This document shows, piece by piece, positions 1 to 10,555 of a stretch of 64,000 nt of DNA; the stretch's first letter is position 1; each line of letters starts with the position of its first letter. The stretch lies in contig JAGFMI010000002.1 of assembly GCA_021030905.1 (NCBI GenBank), positions 2,790,001 through 2,854,000 on the forward strand, read 5' to 3'. Below the pieces are notes generated by a model, which was not told the origin of the DNA, did no database searches, and worked only from the letters and a program-made list of their open reading frames with translations. Made by a program: the position numbers and the translations under genes. This DNA comes from Pyrenula massariospora. Its lineage: Eukaryota > Ascomycota > Eurotiomycetes > Pyrenulales > Pyrenulaceae.

Positions 1-3000
1 ATGACGACGGGCCAAAGCTAGGGTGGGAAAGGAAAGGTGCATCCAGTTGGGTGAGATCGGCCGTCATGGGTCATCGATACGTGGTTTGCGACGGCGCCAG
101 AAAAGTCTAGACACCCCCAAGCCTCACGGTGGGTAGTTATCATCACTCTGACAGTGAGAGTTTTTGATTTACCTGAGCCCCAAGTTTAGCCGAGCAGGCA
201 GGCGCCTGTCAGGCCGAGTAATTTTGCCGGGAGATGATCAGGTCGGGAGGGGTGGCACCGAGGCACTCGCATCTTTGGTGCGCTTGCTGAAGCCCTTGCC
301 AGTCTGCAGACTGCAGTCTTGGACAAGGTCCCCGAGGTGGCTTCGCTTCAGAGCTGTCACACACTGCTGCAAATCCAGCACGCCGGCCATGCAAATTAGT
401 CAGTCACTTTGCCAATTTAGGCAAGGGAGGCGGATAGCGAGTGGAGTCAGAGGACGTTGCGAGTTTTAGAAAAGAGCCGGGCTCGGAGGGCAAGGCTCCC
501 AGTCTCCATGTTATTTGTCCGAATCGGCGATGTCATTGGCCATACGGGTGCGCAAGTGACATGGAGGATGTAAGCCCTGCTTGCGTGGACAAGGATTTAT
601 GGCTTTGCTTTGCCCGTGCGCTGCTCAAGCCTTCAATCGTCCTGATGCTCTTGATTGGTCGCTGCCAGCCTCGTCGTGTTTATGCAAGACGTAACTAGCC
701 CTCTGAAATAGTGCACGGCAGAGCTGCTTGTGCAGGCACCCCTCTCTATCTTTCATGCCCCCTTCTATTCCCCTTGGAGCAAAGGCTAGGGTCAGGCAGC
801 GTCTTGGGTTCTTGGCCCGACCCATCACTGTCGACTCGCGAAGAAAATAGCGCACCATCGATCATTGGCCGTAGCCGTCTAAACTTTGAGAGTCAACAAG
901 GCCGGGGCCAACATTATCTGCCAATGATGCTGACAGGACCAAGGGCCATGGCTCTTTTTATCATCTCCCTGCCGGCTGTTTCCAAAAGATGCACGCGCGC
1001 TGTCATTATCATTGCTATCGACCCGTCAGGCCGACCAAAGCGTCAGCCTGCCTGTTTCGGGCCTGCCGTGATTTTGAAGGATTCTCATGCAACAGATCCA
1101 AGTCAGTATGAAGTTGTCAAACTGCATGTCGATCTCCAACTCGAGTTCGGTAGCCGAATACGCTGCTATCCTCAACCCATCCCCCAGTGCCTCATTTTCC
1201 TGAACATGAGCATCAAGTCTGCTTCAAAAAGCCTTCGGGACAAGTTCGGTTGGCCTTACCGCCAGTCCCGCATGGCAATTTGCCTGTGGCTCGAAAACAG
1301 GCTAGGGAGCGGGAAATTGAAGATTTGCACATAGCTCCATCGTCCAAGCCTCTTAGTCTTTGCTCAATAGATGCTGTGATTGGCTCTGTCTTCATTGTGC
1401 CGGATTCTTCTGCAGCCGAGTGACCTAGCGACCAAGCGATGAGACCGATCTTACCCAGCGGGTCCGGTCTAAGCTCTCCTCAGTCTAGTCGGCCAGAGCG
1501 AGCGTTGAATGGAAGCGCTAAATGTTTCGACGAACACAGATCGATGTGGGACAAGAAAACCTGCCGCAGTGCCGATCATGGCCCATCAACCTCCTTGCCT
1601 CCAATCCATTTTTACTTCCCATTCCGTAATCCCCTTCGCGCCGATTATAGCAGGATGCAAGGGAACGGTTCTTTGACGCGGAGTCGTGACCAACACGAGA
1701 CCACCACCTGGCTCAAAGCCAAATTCTTTGATGGAACCGAAATGAACAACGTGCCAATCTCTTGGTCTGCCACGGCCATCCAGCCATTTCCACCATGCCA
1801 CACCTGCATGCGGGCGATTATGAGTCAGTGACCCAAGGCTGGTGCAAGGTGGCGGGTGCACATCATCGTAGCATCCCCCATCACCAATGAACACAGCCTG
1901 GCAGTTCCAACCTGACCCAGATCCAAATGATCGAGCTCTTGTGCAGATACCGTTCAGCCATCCTGGACTGGAGAAGAACTACTGGTGGCGGGAAATGCAT
2001 CGCCTTCCCCAACCGTCACCGACCAGGAGATTCGTAGACAATCGTCAGAAAGGTGGCTGCGGTAGGATGGCATCAATAGCCGGCCATCGTGGGCAGACGT
2101 CCCTCGGCAAAGATTCCCTGCTGAGTGGCATTGCCCGTCCTACAGGCACTAGGAAGAGTGTCGGTGTGGGACACGTAATGCTCTGGGGCGATTCGCTCTC
2201 GCACAGCTCCGTCGTGTTGGCTGCGTCTTCCGCTGCCAGCCGACCTGCTGTGAACTACTGAGAAGTGGTGGCCAATCAGCCGCTTTGTGCCAAAGTGCTT
2301 CTGCAGGAATCCGCAATGGTGCCGAAATCCCTCCCATTGCTGCCAACAGTCGACTATCGTTTTTCCGTCTCTCGCAAATGATCGCGATCCTTCTGCGCAG
2401 ATCGTCTTCGTTCAGCCGCACAATCTTTCATGTCGAGGCCTGGCTTCTCTGTTGGGTGTAATAGTACCAACCTGATGAGACAGTCACACAACCTCCAGCC
2501 CATCCACTCCAAAAAAGAAGCATTAATCCCTTACAGCTTGCAGATCCCCTGATATGTCTCATTACCTATCAAATCGGTTATGCTATTGAAAGCGGTCCCA
2601 ATGGTTTATTATGCGCGGATGTAACGTGAACTCCTCAGACCTAGGTTTCTCTTCGATCGTAGTCCAACCCAGATAATTTCCCATGGCTATCGGGGCAACG
2701 AGGCTCATCGCGAATCACTGAGCCCTCCATGACGCAGCTGGAAAGCCGCAGCCTTGCATCACGCAGTCCGAGGAGGCGCTGCAGAGAAATTTCAGCTGGA
2801 GAGGGATGGCTTTTACCGACCAACCGAGCGACCGACATCATTGACTAGATACGGCGTCGTAGAGAAAGACATGGAACTATTTTTTCTCAAAGACATCGAT
2901 CGCATGGTCAGGCCTAGTCGCATTCGACACCTTGCGGCACATGCCTTGTCTTTGGTGTAGGATGGAGGGAAACAGGGCTGCCCGTCTTAGAAGGATGTCG

Positions 3001-3900
3001 GTCAACATCGGATGGGATGGTCAGAGAAGGAAGAAAATTGCCAGAAAAATAGATTGCAGAAACATGGCTCACAGGAGCAACCCTAACATCAAGTATCAAA
3101 TTATTAAGATGAATTGGTGCGTCGTTTAGAGGCGCTTCCCAAGATGCTCGTAAATTCGTTCCTCCAGTCCGAGGACATCTGTTCTTCTGACAAAGCAGTC
3201 GTGTCAAAGACGTTTTGGGAGCCTGATCAAACTACGATGATCGCTTCATGTGTCCCTCGAGGTTGTTGTCGATGTTAGTCAAATGGTCGAAAAGTAGGAT
3301 GATGTCGGAGACAGTCTCTGTCCAGCCTGTTCTTTCCCAAGAAAGTTGCCCCCTTGCCGTGCTGCCCATCGAGGTTGGGTATCAGAAGTCGTGAGGCATC
3401 TGATTGACAGCGATGACGCCCGTGTAACTGATCAGACGCGTCTCGACTTCTGGTTACTAGTCTTGGATGCTTAGCTGCCGTTGCAGAATCGATGTCATGC
3501 TCAGGATACGTGGTCGCAAGCTCGATTGCTTCTAAACATATACAGACCAAGAAGGAGAATGGGCAGCTCTTGCAGAACCTCGGAGCGATTTCCTAACAAG
3601 GGGGAAAGGACAATGATCGAAAACTCCAAGGAATTCACTTACTAAGTGGTCGTCTTGGGATAGAGAAATAACAAAATCATAGCATGTACTCCGTCTGTCT
3701 GGTGCGAAAGTCCCTGGCCAGGGGCAAAAAACACCCCAGATCTTGGCAGTCTTCAAGCTAAGCCTTTTAGGACAAGCGCCTGCAAGGCTTATCCTAAACA
3801 AGCTTTCCTCCACCCGCTGCAGGTCCAAACCTCGAAACATCCTCTCTCTCGCGCCCCTCGAGCTCTCGCTGCCGTTGAAAGCTCGTGGCATCGAGCTCTT
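1..3900. other. Gene-free stretch at left edge
   Basis: About 3.9 kb in which I find no convincing gene. Open frames reach about 200 codons (for example 711-1334, plus strand), but none shows a recognisable motif or a plausible splice continuation, and overlapping frames on both strands are equally open. Base composition is mixed, with no transposase, reverse transcriptase or long terminal repeat visible. The right end (about 3.6-3.9 kb) is presumably the promoter and leader of the membrane protein starting at 3901. Confidence 0.5.
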
Positions 3901-5196
3901 ATGCAGCGCAACCAATCTTTTCGATCTTCACGAGAGCCTTTTCGGGAGAGCCCCTCGATCAACCTTGACCAGCCTCGGATCAACGGCCCTTTCTCCTTCC
4001 TGAATCCCACTCGGGCGCGTTTCCGACCGCGACCATCTTCACGCCCAGATGTAGAGAAAGACGAGCGGCCGGCATCGGCAGTGTCGTTCCTTTGGCGCTC
4101 GAGAGACAATCGCAAAGGCCGCCATGCCATCCTTGTTCAACCCGCGGCGGATCCATCCGACGCCAAATACCTCGTGCCAAAGCGAACGTCAGCACCCCAA
4201 GCGGTGGCGAGGGGCATCCTCCGCATGTTCACGTATTTTCCATACTGGGACATTAGCTACCTGGTCGCCGTGATTTTTACTTTGGGAAGCATCGTGTGGG
4301 TTGTCAATGGTTTCTTCGTCTGGCTACCGGTGCAGGACCCATCGACCGAGTTTGAGAAAGAGCTCCTCTATGGTGGGGGCATAACGGCTTTTATTGGAGC
4401 GGTGGTGTTCTTCGAGTTCGGCTCAATACTACTCATGTTCGAAGCCGTCAATGAGAATAACACGGGCTGCTTTGGCTGGGCCCTGGAGCAGCTCGAATCT
4501 GACTTTGCCCACTCGACCACTCCTGACGCTTCTCGACAGCCTGTGGAGCTGACAGTACACCTTCGTCCAGACATGTCAGTGTGCAGCCACCACCATCGTA
4601 ACAGGCGTAATCTCTTTGGTCGCGGCCCTCACCCTACCTCATTACCCACATCCTACGGCGATCCCAACTCTGCCAAAGCCTGGCAATGGTTTCCTTCGAT
4701 GCGCGCCCTCCGTGACCACTATCTTCGGGAACTCGGCTTCCTCGCCTCTTTCTCGCAATTCCTGGGTGCCACAATCTTCTCTCTGGCCGGCATCACCGCA
4801 CTCCCGGGGATCAACAACCACCTTTCCCAGCCGGCGCTCAATGTCATATATTGGCTTCCGCAGATTGTGGGTGGGAGCGGATTTATCGTCTCTGGGACAC
4901 TGTACATGCTCGAGACACAAGAGCGGTGGTGGAAGCCGGCACTTGGTACGCTGGGGTGGCACATTGCATTTTGGAATTTGATTGGCGCGTTCGGATTCAC
5001 CCTCTCGGGGGCTCTGGGCCCAGCGTATGGGAGCAGTGGCGCGCAATACGAGGCCGGTCTCGCGACGTTCTGGGGAAGCTGGGCTTTCCTGATTGGGAGT
5101 GTGATACAGTGGTATGAAAGCTTGGACAAGTTCCCGGTCGAAGAAGAGGGGAAATATGAACAAACAGATGGCAAGATGATCAATAAAATCGGATAA
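3901..5196 (+). CDS. Six-helix fungal integral membrane protein
   Basis: Single-exon frame of 431 aa. The first 110 residues are basic, Ser/Pro-rich and presumably cytosolic. Six hydrophobic segments follow: one at about 112-143 (after the FPYWDI motif), one at about 160-185, then a hydrophilic loop of about 65 residues, and four more at about 278-300, 315-340, 345-372 and 380-400, ending in a short charged tail. The C-terminal half (YWLPQI, FIVSGTLYMLETQ, LGWHIAFWNLIGA) resembles a conserved family of fungal 'integral membrane proteins' whose function I do not know. The ATG at 3901 is the first in the frame and follows a pyrimidine-rich leader. An ATG at 4126 lies in another frame and does not lead into the conserved part. 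Function is unknown; the family resemblance is recalled, not searched. Confidence 0.8.
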   Translation: MQRNQSFRSSREPFRESPSINLDQPRINGPFSFLNPTRARFRPRPSSRPDVEKDERPASAVSFLWRSRDNRKGRHAILVQPAADPSDAKYLVPKRTSAPQAVARGILRMFTYFPYWDISYLVAVIFTLGSIVWVVNGFFVWLPVQDPSTEFEKELLYGGGITAFIGAVVFFEFGSILLMFEAVNENNTGCFGWALEQLESDFAHSTTPDASRQPVELTVHLRPDMSVCSHHHRNRRNLFGRGPHPTSLPTSYGDPNSAKAWQWFPSMRALRDHYLRELGFLASFSQFLGATIFSLAGITALPGINNHLSQPALNVIYWLPQIVGGSGFIVSGTLYMLETQERWWKPALGTLGWHIAFWNLIGAFGFTLSGALGPAYGSSGAQYEAGLATFWGSWAFLIGSVIQWYESLDKFPVEEEGKYEQTDGKMINKIG

Positions 5197-6174
5197 AGAT
5201 ATCACAAAGATGTCTTCCATGTGTAATATCCTGTCGACATTTGATTTGATCTACTCTGACGGTCTTGCTGTATCTTGATCTTGAATTTGGATCCTGATCT
5301 AGACCAAGCCTTTTCCTCTGCCGGCCTGCTCCTCATAAGGTTGACCTGATACGGTCATACTGATAGTACGGGGGAACTAGATATCCAAAGATTGTAAATT
5401 TCTTCTCCTCACCTTTAATAATTGCGCAAGTACAGTTTCGAACAAGTACCCCGGTGGTTACAACAAGACTCCCACACTTCGACACCAAGTCTACAATACA
5501 TCCCACCGATAGGCGTAGGAGTGAAGTATGTTGCAATGCTTTGCCTTCTCGTACTGAAGCTCGATCCCAAACTTACGCTGCAACCACACCGCCTCCGCCT
5601 GTGTTGCATAACCCTCGCATCTTCAAAGTCGGCCTAGGTGGTCAATTGAATTTTCTCACAGGCGCTTGGTAAGGCTTGCTGCCGTTCAATGTGTTGCGCC
5701 GGGCCTCGTGGCAGCCCAAAACAATGGACAATATACAAAACGAAATACCCCTTCTAGAACTTGTTTAAAAAGGAACCAAACTGCTACCTAAGAGCGGCAG
5801 GCTCATCGTAGAAGAAATGTAGCTACAGCACCTGATAAGACCAGTTGTTCAAGGCACATAAACGCACAGGAATAGGAGACTGTGCTTACTCGAACCCATC
5901 ACGGACATGACTGTTCTTTGTGATTGATGCCCCTATTGCGCCCCTTTGGCGGAAAGGTCCCGCGTCTGGTGTCTGATCTCTGCCTCGGCTCTCCTCGTCT
6001 GGCCTCCGCGCGGCAAGGATCTGAAGCTCTCCCCCGCAAGTTGGAGAGGATGTTCATGACTTTTGTCCAGGCGTTGCGAAGGCGGCCAGAATGTTTCCAG
6101 CCATGCAGAGCCGTGTGCTTTCATGATCTCGTTCCATAGACTCCACTCTCTTCTTTCCCTCGAATTTGTAACAC
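5197..6174. other. Intergenic region
   Basis: About 980 bp between two plus-strand genes. Only short overlapping open frames occur, none with recognisable content. It should hold the 3' end of the membrane-protein gene and the promoter of the SDR gene. Confidence 0.5.
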
Positions 6175-7171
6175 ATGGCTCCCCAGGACCGTCTACAGCA
6201 GCTGTCGAGCCACTTGGACTACCCAAAGGGTCTCTTCCACGGTCAATTGGCCATCATCACAGGCTCGGGACAGGGTATCGGCGCCGAGTGTGCGAGGCTC
6301 TTTGCCAATGAAGGCGCAAAAGTTGTTATTTCAGACATTGACCAAGGTCCTCCATTCTAGCCCGTTCACGAGCTTGACCGTGTTGACATCATTGTAGAGA
6401 AATCAAATTCCGTCGCCGATGCGATTAACAAGACTAGACCTGGCTACGCCGTGTCCGTCCCGGGTGACGTGACAGACGAAAAATACTTTCCCTCGCTGGT
6501 CAAGAAGGCTGCCGACTTTGGTAACGGCAAGATCCACATCATTGTCAACAATGCAGGCTACACGTGGGATGGAGTGATCCACAAGATGACCGACAAGCAG
6601 TGGGACACCATACTCCAGGTACACAACACGGCGCCTTTTCGCCTCATCAGAGCTGCGGCGCCGTACTTTCGCGTCAAGGACGGCGAAGCTCGAAGCATCG
6701 TGAACATCTCCTCGACGTCGGGTATCCACGGGAATGCGGGACAAGCAAACTACAGCCTGGCAAAGGCAGGCGTTACAGGACTGACCAAGGCCGTCGCAAA
6801 GGAGTGGGGTCCCCAGTTTGGCGTTCGGGCGAATACGGTGGCTTTTGGGCATATCCTGACAAGACTAACGGCGGCGAAGGAGGATGGGGCGTTTATCACG
6901 ACCGCAGATGGCGAAAAGGTTGCCCTCGGGATTCCGGGGAAGCAGATCGTGGCGAGGAAAGGGGGAGAGGATGGAAGTGCGGCGTACAAAGACATTCCGT
7001 TGGGTCGGCCGGGGAGTGCGACCGAGGCTGCCGGTGCAGTCGTGGCGGTGTGCTCGCCGTACATGAGCTACGGTAAGCGGACCTGATAAAATGCTTGCAA
7101 ATCTACGGCAGCTAACGCTTGATGCAGTGAACGGCCAGACGATATCTGTGACGGGCGGGAGGAACATGTAA
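6175..7171 (+). CDS. Short-chain dehydrogenase/reductase (FabG-like)
   Basis: Three exons, 6175-6346, 6398-7072 and 7128-7171, give 296 aa. Classical SDR features are present in order: TGSGQGIG cofactor motif (about 29-36), the NNAG motif (about 108-111), the catalytic Ser at about 163 in ISSTSG, and YSLAK with Tyr about 176 and Lys about 180. The C-terminus VNGQTISVTGG is the usual end of 3-oxoacyl-ACP-reductase-like SDRs and appears only after removing the second intron (55 bp, GTAAGC..CAG). The first intron (51 bp) has a weak donor, GTCCTC, but is required to escape an in-frame TAG at 6358. NAD(P)-dependent oxidoreductase; the substrate cannot be read from sequence. No PTS1 or targeting peptide is evident, so cytosolic location is likely. 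Confidence 0.9.
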
Positions 7172-8878
7172 AGAAAATCGACCTTTGTACATAACGAACG
7201 TTGTTCAAGGTGAGAAAACTCTTTGTACAGACCACTTAGTTTACAAGATATCTGCATGCCACATCTATGTACTCCCTCTTTTCAATGGGGTTAATTCTAC
7301 TTCTCACGATACTTTCCAACATGTCACCCACTGGAGACATCCCAAGCTTCAACACCTCTCTGCCGCTCGACCATTTCATTCAAATAGTCTTCAGATTCAT
7401 CACAGTACCCAACAAGCAACTCCACAAAAGCCACGCCTCTCTGAGCAGGGTGGCTGGAACTCAGCAGCACGGCGCCCAAGCGCCACCGCGATCTCACAGG
7501 AGTCAAGCGACCCTCGAGACCCCAGGCCACCGCAACACAGTAGTCCGGTCCCATGTGCTTCATCATTGTCCCAACCGCCTCGCCTCCCCACCGCGGCCAG
7601 AGCCCGAGTTATTCCCCTCCGCACATGCTTTGGATGGGGCTCCGGTCAGGCCGATCGAGAAAAGAACAGAAAAATAATAATCGGCAGTCGTGTCATCCTG
7701 CTGTGCTAAACAACACGCCTTGTTACGAGCAAGTGTTATCGGCAGGGCGAGAGAAGTTGAAGGGAGGTTTGTGGGAGCGTTTTGTAGGTGAATGCCCGCT
7801 CGCGCTAACCCAATCGAGAGTGTGCGGAAGAGTTGAGTTTTGGTCGTACCGCAGGCATTCAATTTTGTCACCCAGCTTATTGGCGGCAAACCAGGATCGA
7901 TGGTGAGAGCGACCACGACCAGCGCTGTGGTAGGTGACTTTTTCGATATCAAGGACGCAAAGACTTTGATCCCGTGGTAACTGCCCAAGTCTAGCACCTA
8001 CAGATTGATCATGTCCGTCAGGAACTCGACCGACACTCTGCTATGCTTTCGAGCTTATTTGTCCTGGGCTGTTTAATCCTTCACGTGTTATATTTCTATT
8101 CATTGGGTGTTCCTCTCTGACAAACAGGGTTCTATCAATTGCCAGGCTTGGTTCCCCGACCTCTCCCCATCGATTGACTTTGTGCCAGCGCACGATCGAA
8201 GGGGGCTAATCTACTGCGTACACAATGCTACGTGATTCATACGACCTCAGATGTTGCTCTTGATTCACGTCTCGTTCTGTGACCATGTGTGCACTCTTCA
8301 CTGGGGTCGAGTAGCCCCCTTTGTACCTACCGGACGCGCATTTCGAATATCTAGTTCCAGGACCTGATTTGCCAGCATTTGTGCGACATCTGATATCATC
8401 CCAAATGATGTCTCATCATGGGTCGCGTTTGTAATTCTTCTCCTATGACTCCGTGGATGGAATCAGCCAGGAGAGTCCCAATAGGGGCGTTTGGGGTGGT
8501 TGAGGTTGTAAAGCATTGCAAAAAGATCAGAATATCATGTCGTGTCTCGCGAATTTCCGAGTGTGTGACTCTTTCGGACGTAATTCGAGATAATTAGACA
8601 TGGTAAAAATCATAGACTCTACCTAATTCAGATAGTCTAATACCTAGACAATCAACACAACGAGCATCTTCAATTATAGAAATGTATCGGGTCAAAATTA
8701 TTTGATTTCTCGGACTATAGATGACCACCTCCGAAAAGACACCATATACCTCAGTGCTCTGTCAATGAGGGACTGAATCTTACTACGCCATTTGTTGCTT
8801 CCTGATGAAACAGATGAAGCGCCGAGACTCCTCGCTATTTGTACAGTCCAAGCCTCTCCAAAAGTTGATGCTGTCTAT
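7172..8878. other. Intergenic region with weak coding signals
   Basis: About 1.7 kb between the SDR gene and the F-box gene (tail to tail). Apart from the minus-strand coding-like segment listed separately at 7324-7566, nothing recognisable is present. Positions 8000-8790 are fairly AT-rich and without long open frames. Confidence 0.45.
7324..7566 (-). CDS. Possible terminal exon of unrecognised gene
   Basis: An 80-codon minus-strand frame whose codon usage looks coding-like (charged, Trp-containing, few rare codons) and which ends in a TGA. The same frame runs on upstream of the Met with a Trp/Gly-rich stretch until a stop near 7620, and another minus-strand open stretch lies at 7563-7997, so a spliced gene is possible. 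I recognise no domain and could not fix splice sites. It could equally be a decayed gene or chance. Low confidence. Confidence 0.2.
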   Translation of the reverse strand: MMKHMGPDYCVAVAWGLEGRLTPVRSRWRLGAVLLSSSHPAQRGVAFVELLVGYCDESEDYLNEMVERQRGVEAWDVSSG

Positions 8879-10555
8879 CTAGTTCTGCCTTCCCGGCTTC
8901 ACACTATCACCCTCAGACCTGGGCGCCTTGAGCAGGAACACGACGGGCTCCGAGCGCATGTCATCTCGTTCGTTCGGAAGCACCTGCCATTGCATGATGT
9001 TTTCTTTCTCCCACGGATCTGGCGCGATGCCCCTCTCAAATTCCCCGTACTTGACGTCCAACTCCCGTGACCCGGAGGTTCGCGTGCCAAAAACTTGCCG
9101 CCAGATTGCTTCGACGATAGGTCTTGCAAGGATGGATCCCGTTGGGGGAAGCGGACGACGATTTCTATTATTCTCAACATCGTGGCTGGCCTCAGCATCA
9201 TTCTCATCGTTGTTGTTGTCATCATTGTCATCACCGCTGTCATCGTCACTGTCATCATGGTCGTCATCGTCATCGTCGCGCAAAGCCCATGCGAGACCGA
9301 GATCGAAATATATCTGTAGGCGTTGAAGCTTGGGAATGGTCGCGATTTCGGCGTACTTCTGTGGATTATTCAGCTCGTGTCGTCCGTCCGTGGTTTCACG
9401 TCTCAGGTCAATGGCCAGGTCCTCGAGGTTGGGACATTTGGCTTTGATTTTCTTGATCTCATCTACAGACATCGGTTGGCGATCATTGTCTTCACGTTCG
9501 TGGAGCTCAAGCGAGAGCAGGGCGGGTCCGTGCCGCAAGATCGCATCAAGTGGTGCAAAATCACGCCAGCTCCAGAGGCTGATGTGCTGGAGTGGAGCGC
9601 ATGTTGTGAGATAGTGCTCGACGGCCGCTGCAAGTTCCGGCCAGTCGTCGCAGTAAGCGAAATTGGCATTCAAGCGTTTGAGATTGGGCAGCATTTGTGA
9701 GGCAGCGTTGAAGAAGCTTGGACGTGGGTGGCCACCGCCAAAGCATTTCAGACTCTCGAGGGCGGGCAAGCTCACCACCTTTCCCCAGTCTTCTAAGGTG
9801 TCTCTAGTGGAGCCAAATCCGTTAAGGGTAAGATGCCGTACACTCTTGCTGGGACTCAATCCGGTGAGAAACGGCTCTTTGCGACTTTGATCGGTTTCCC
9901 TGGCGCCCCACGAGGGTCTCTTTGCCACGGAGACAAATTCAAGGTTTGGCGCGCAAGCAATGATGCGGCGAAAAGCAGCTTCCCTCAAGTCGACGGATGG
10001 ATGGATTACGTGTGACGTGTGGGTGTGATTGATCCGCATGTCAACCGAGATGGAATCGAGGGCGGGTGACGTGGAGAGGGCCTTCTCGGCGGGATCGTTT
10101 GGTCCCATGGTCATATCACCACGGTTGTAAGAAAAGACGCGCAACTTTGCCCTGGGCTGATGCTTAGCGAGGCAGTCTAGTAGCTCTGTCGGGGGCGGGT
10201 GGTTGAGCTTGTAGGAAAGGGTCTTTAGGTGTTTGATCTTTTGAGACAACGTGGCCAGGAGTGTCCAGGCCGAAGCGGTAGGTGGCTGTTCAGTAGACCC
10301 ATCGACGGCGAGATGCTGGATATGAGAGACGACGTCATCTTGTTCGAGCCATGGGTGTTTTTGGATCACATTAGTCCAAGATTGATCGAATTCTGGGAAA
10401 TGGAGAATATGGCGGCGGTGGGCGAGACATTTTGCGGCGAAATGAAACAGTTTGTCGACTAGTAGCACAGATCTGGCGGTCTCTGTAGAGCCGTTGCAGG
10501 CATATTCGAGGATGATGATCAGGATGTCGAGCGATGTCTCGATGGTCGGTGCCAT
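8879..10555 (-). CDS. F-box/LRR-like protein with acidic tract
   Basis: Single exon, 558 aa. The N-terminus (LDILIIILEYA.. followed by VDKLFHFAAKCLAHRRHI) resembles a degenerate fungal F-box, which would bind Skp1 in an SCF ubiquitin ligase. The middle consists of irregular leucine-rich repeats (for example KSVRHLTLNGFG, LPALESLKCFGGG, LPNLKRLNANF, LLSLELHE, CPNLEDLAIDLRR), the usual substrate-binding part of such proteins. Residues about 420-455 are almost entirely Asp/Asn/Glu/Ser. This tract is encoded by a GAT/GAC-rich microsatellite and is probably variable in length. After it comes a short conserved-looking tail (WRQVFGTRTSG.. VKYGEFERG). Identification as F-box/LRR is by pattern only; a generic LRR protein is the alternative. 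Confidence 0.65.
   Translation of the reverse strand: MAPTIETSLDILIIILEYACNGSTETARSVLLVDKLFHFAAKCLAHRRHILHFPEFDQSWTNVIQKHPWLEQDDVVSHIQHLAVDGSTEQPPTASAWTLLATLSQKIKHLKTLSYKLNHPPPTELLDCLAKHQPRAKLRVFSYNRGDMTMGPNDPAEKALSTSPALDSISVDMRINHTHTSHVIHPSVDLREAAFRRIIACAPNLEFVSVAKRPSWGARETDQSRKEPFLTGLSPSKSVRHLTLNGFGSTRDTLEDWGKVVSLPALESLKCFGGGHPRPSFFNAASQMLPNLKRLNANFAYCDDWPELAAAVEHYLTTCAPLQHISLWSWRDFAPLDAILRHGPALLSLELHEREDNDRQPMSVDEIKKIKAKCPNLEDLAIDLRRETTDGRHELNNPQKYAEIATIPKLQRLQIYFDLGLAWALRDDDDDDHDDSDDDSGDDNDDNNNDENDAEASHDVENNRNRRPLPPTGSILARPIVEAIWRQVFGTRTSGSRELDVKYGEFERGIAPDPWEKENIMQWQVLPNERDDMRSEPVVFLLKAPRSEGDSVKPGRQN
9165..9290. repeat. GAT/GAC trinucleotide-type microsatellite in CDS
   Basis: On the plus strand this stretch is dominated by imperfect ATC/GTC triplets (cat catt gtc atc type). 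On the coding minus strand it reads as an Asp/Asn-rich tract inside the F-box-like protein. Because units are triplets, length changes would stay in frame. Confidence 0.75.

Noticed and set aside
711-1334. 207-codon plus-strand frame near the left edge
   Set aside because: No recognisable motif, overlapping frames equally open and composition not protein-like.
4642-5220. 192-codon minus-strand frame opposite the first membrane protein
   Set aside because: Antisense shadow; the plus strand encodes conserved membrane segments.
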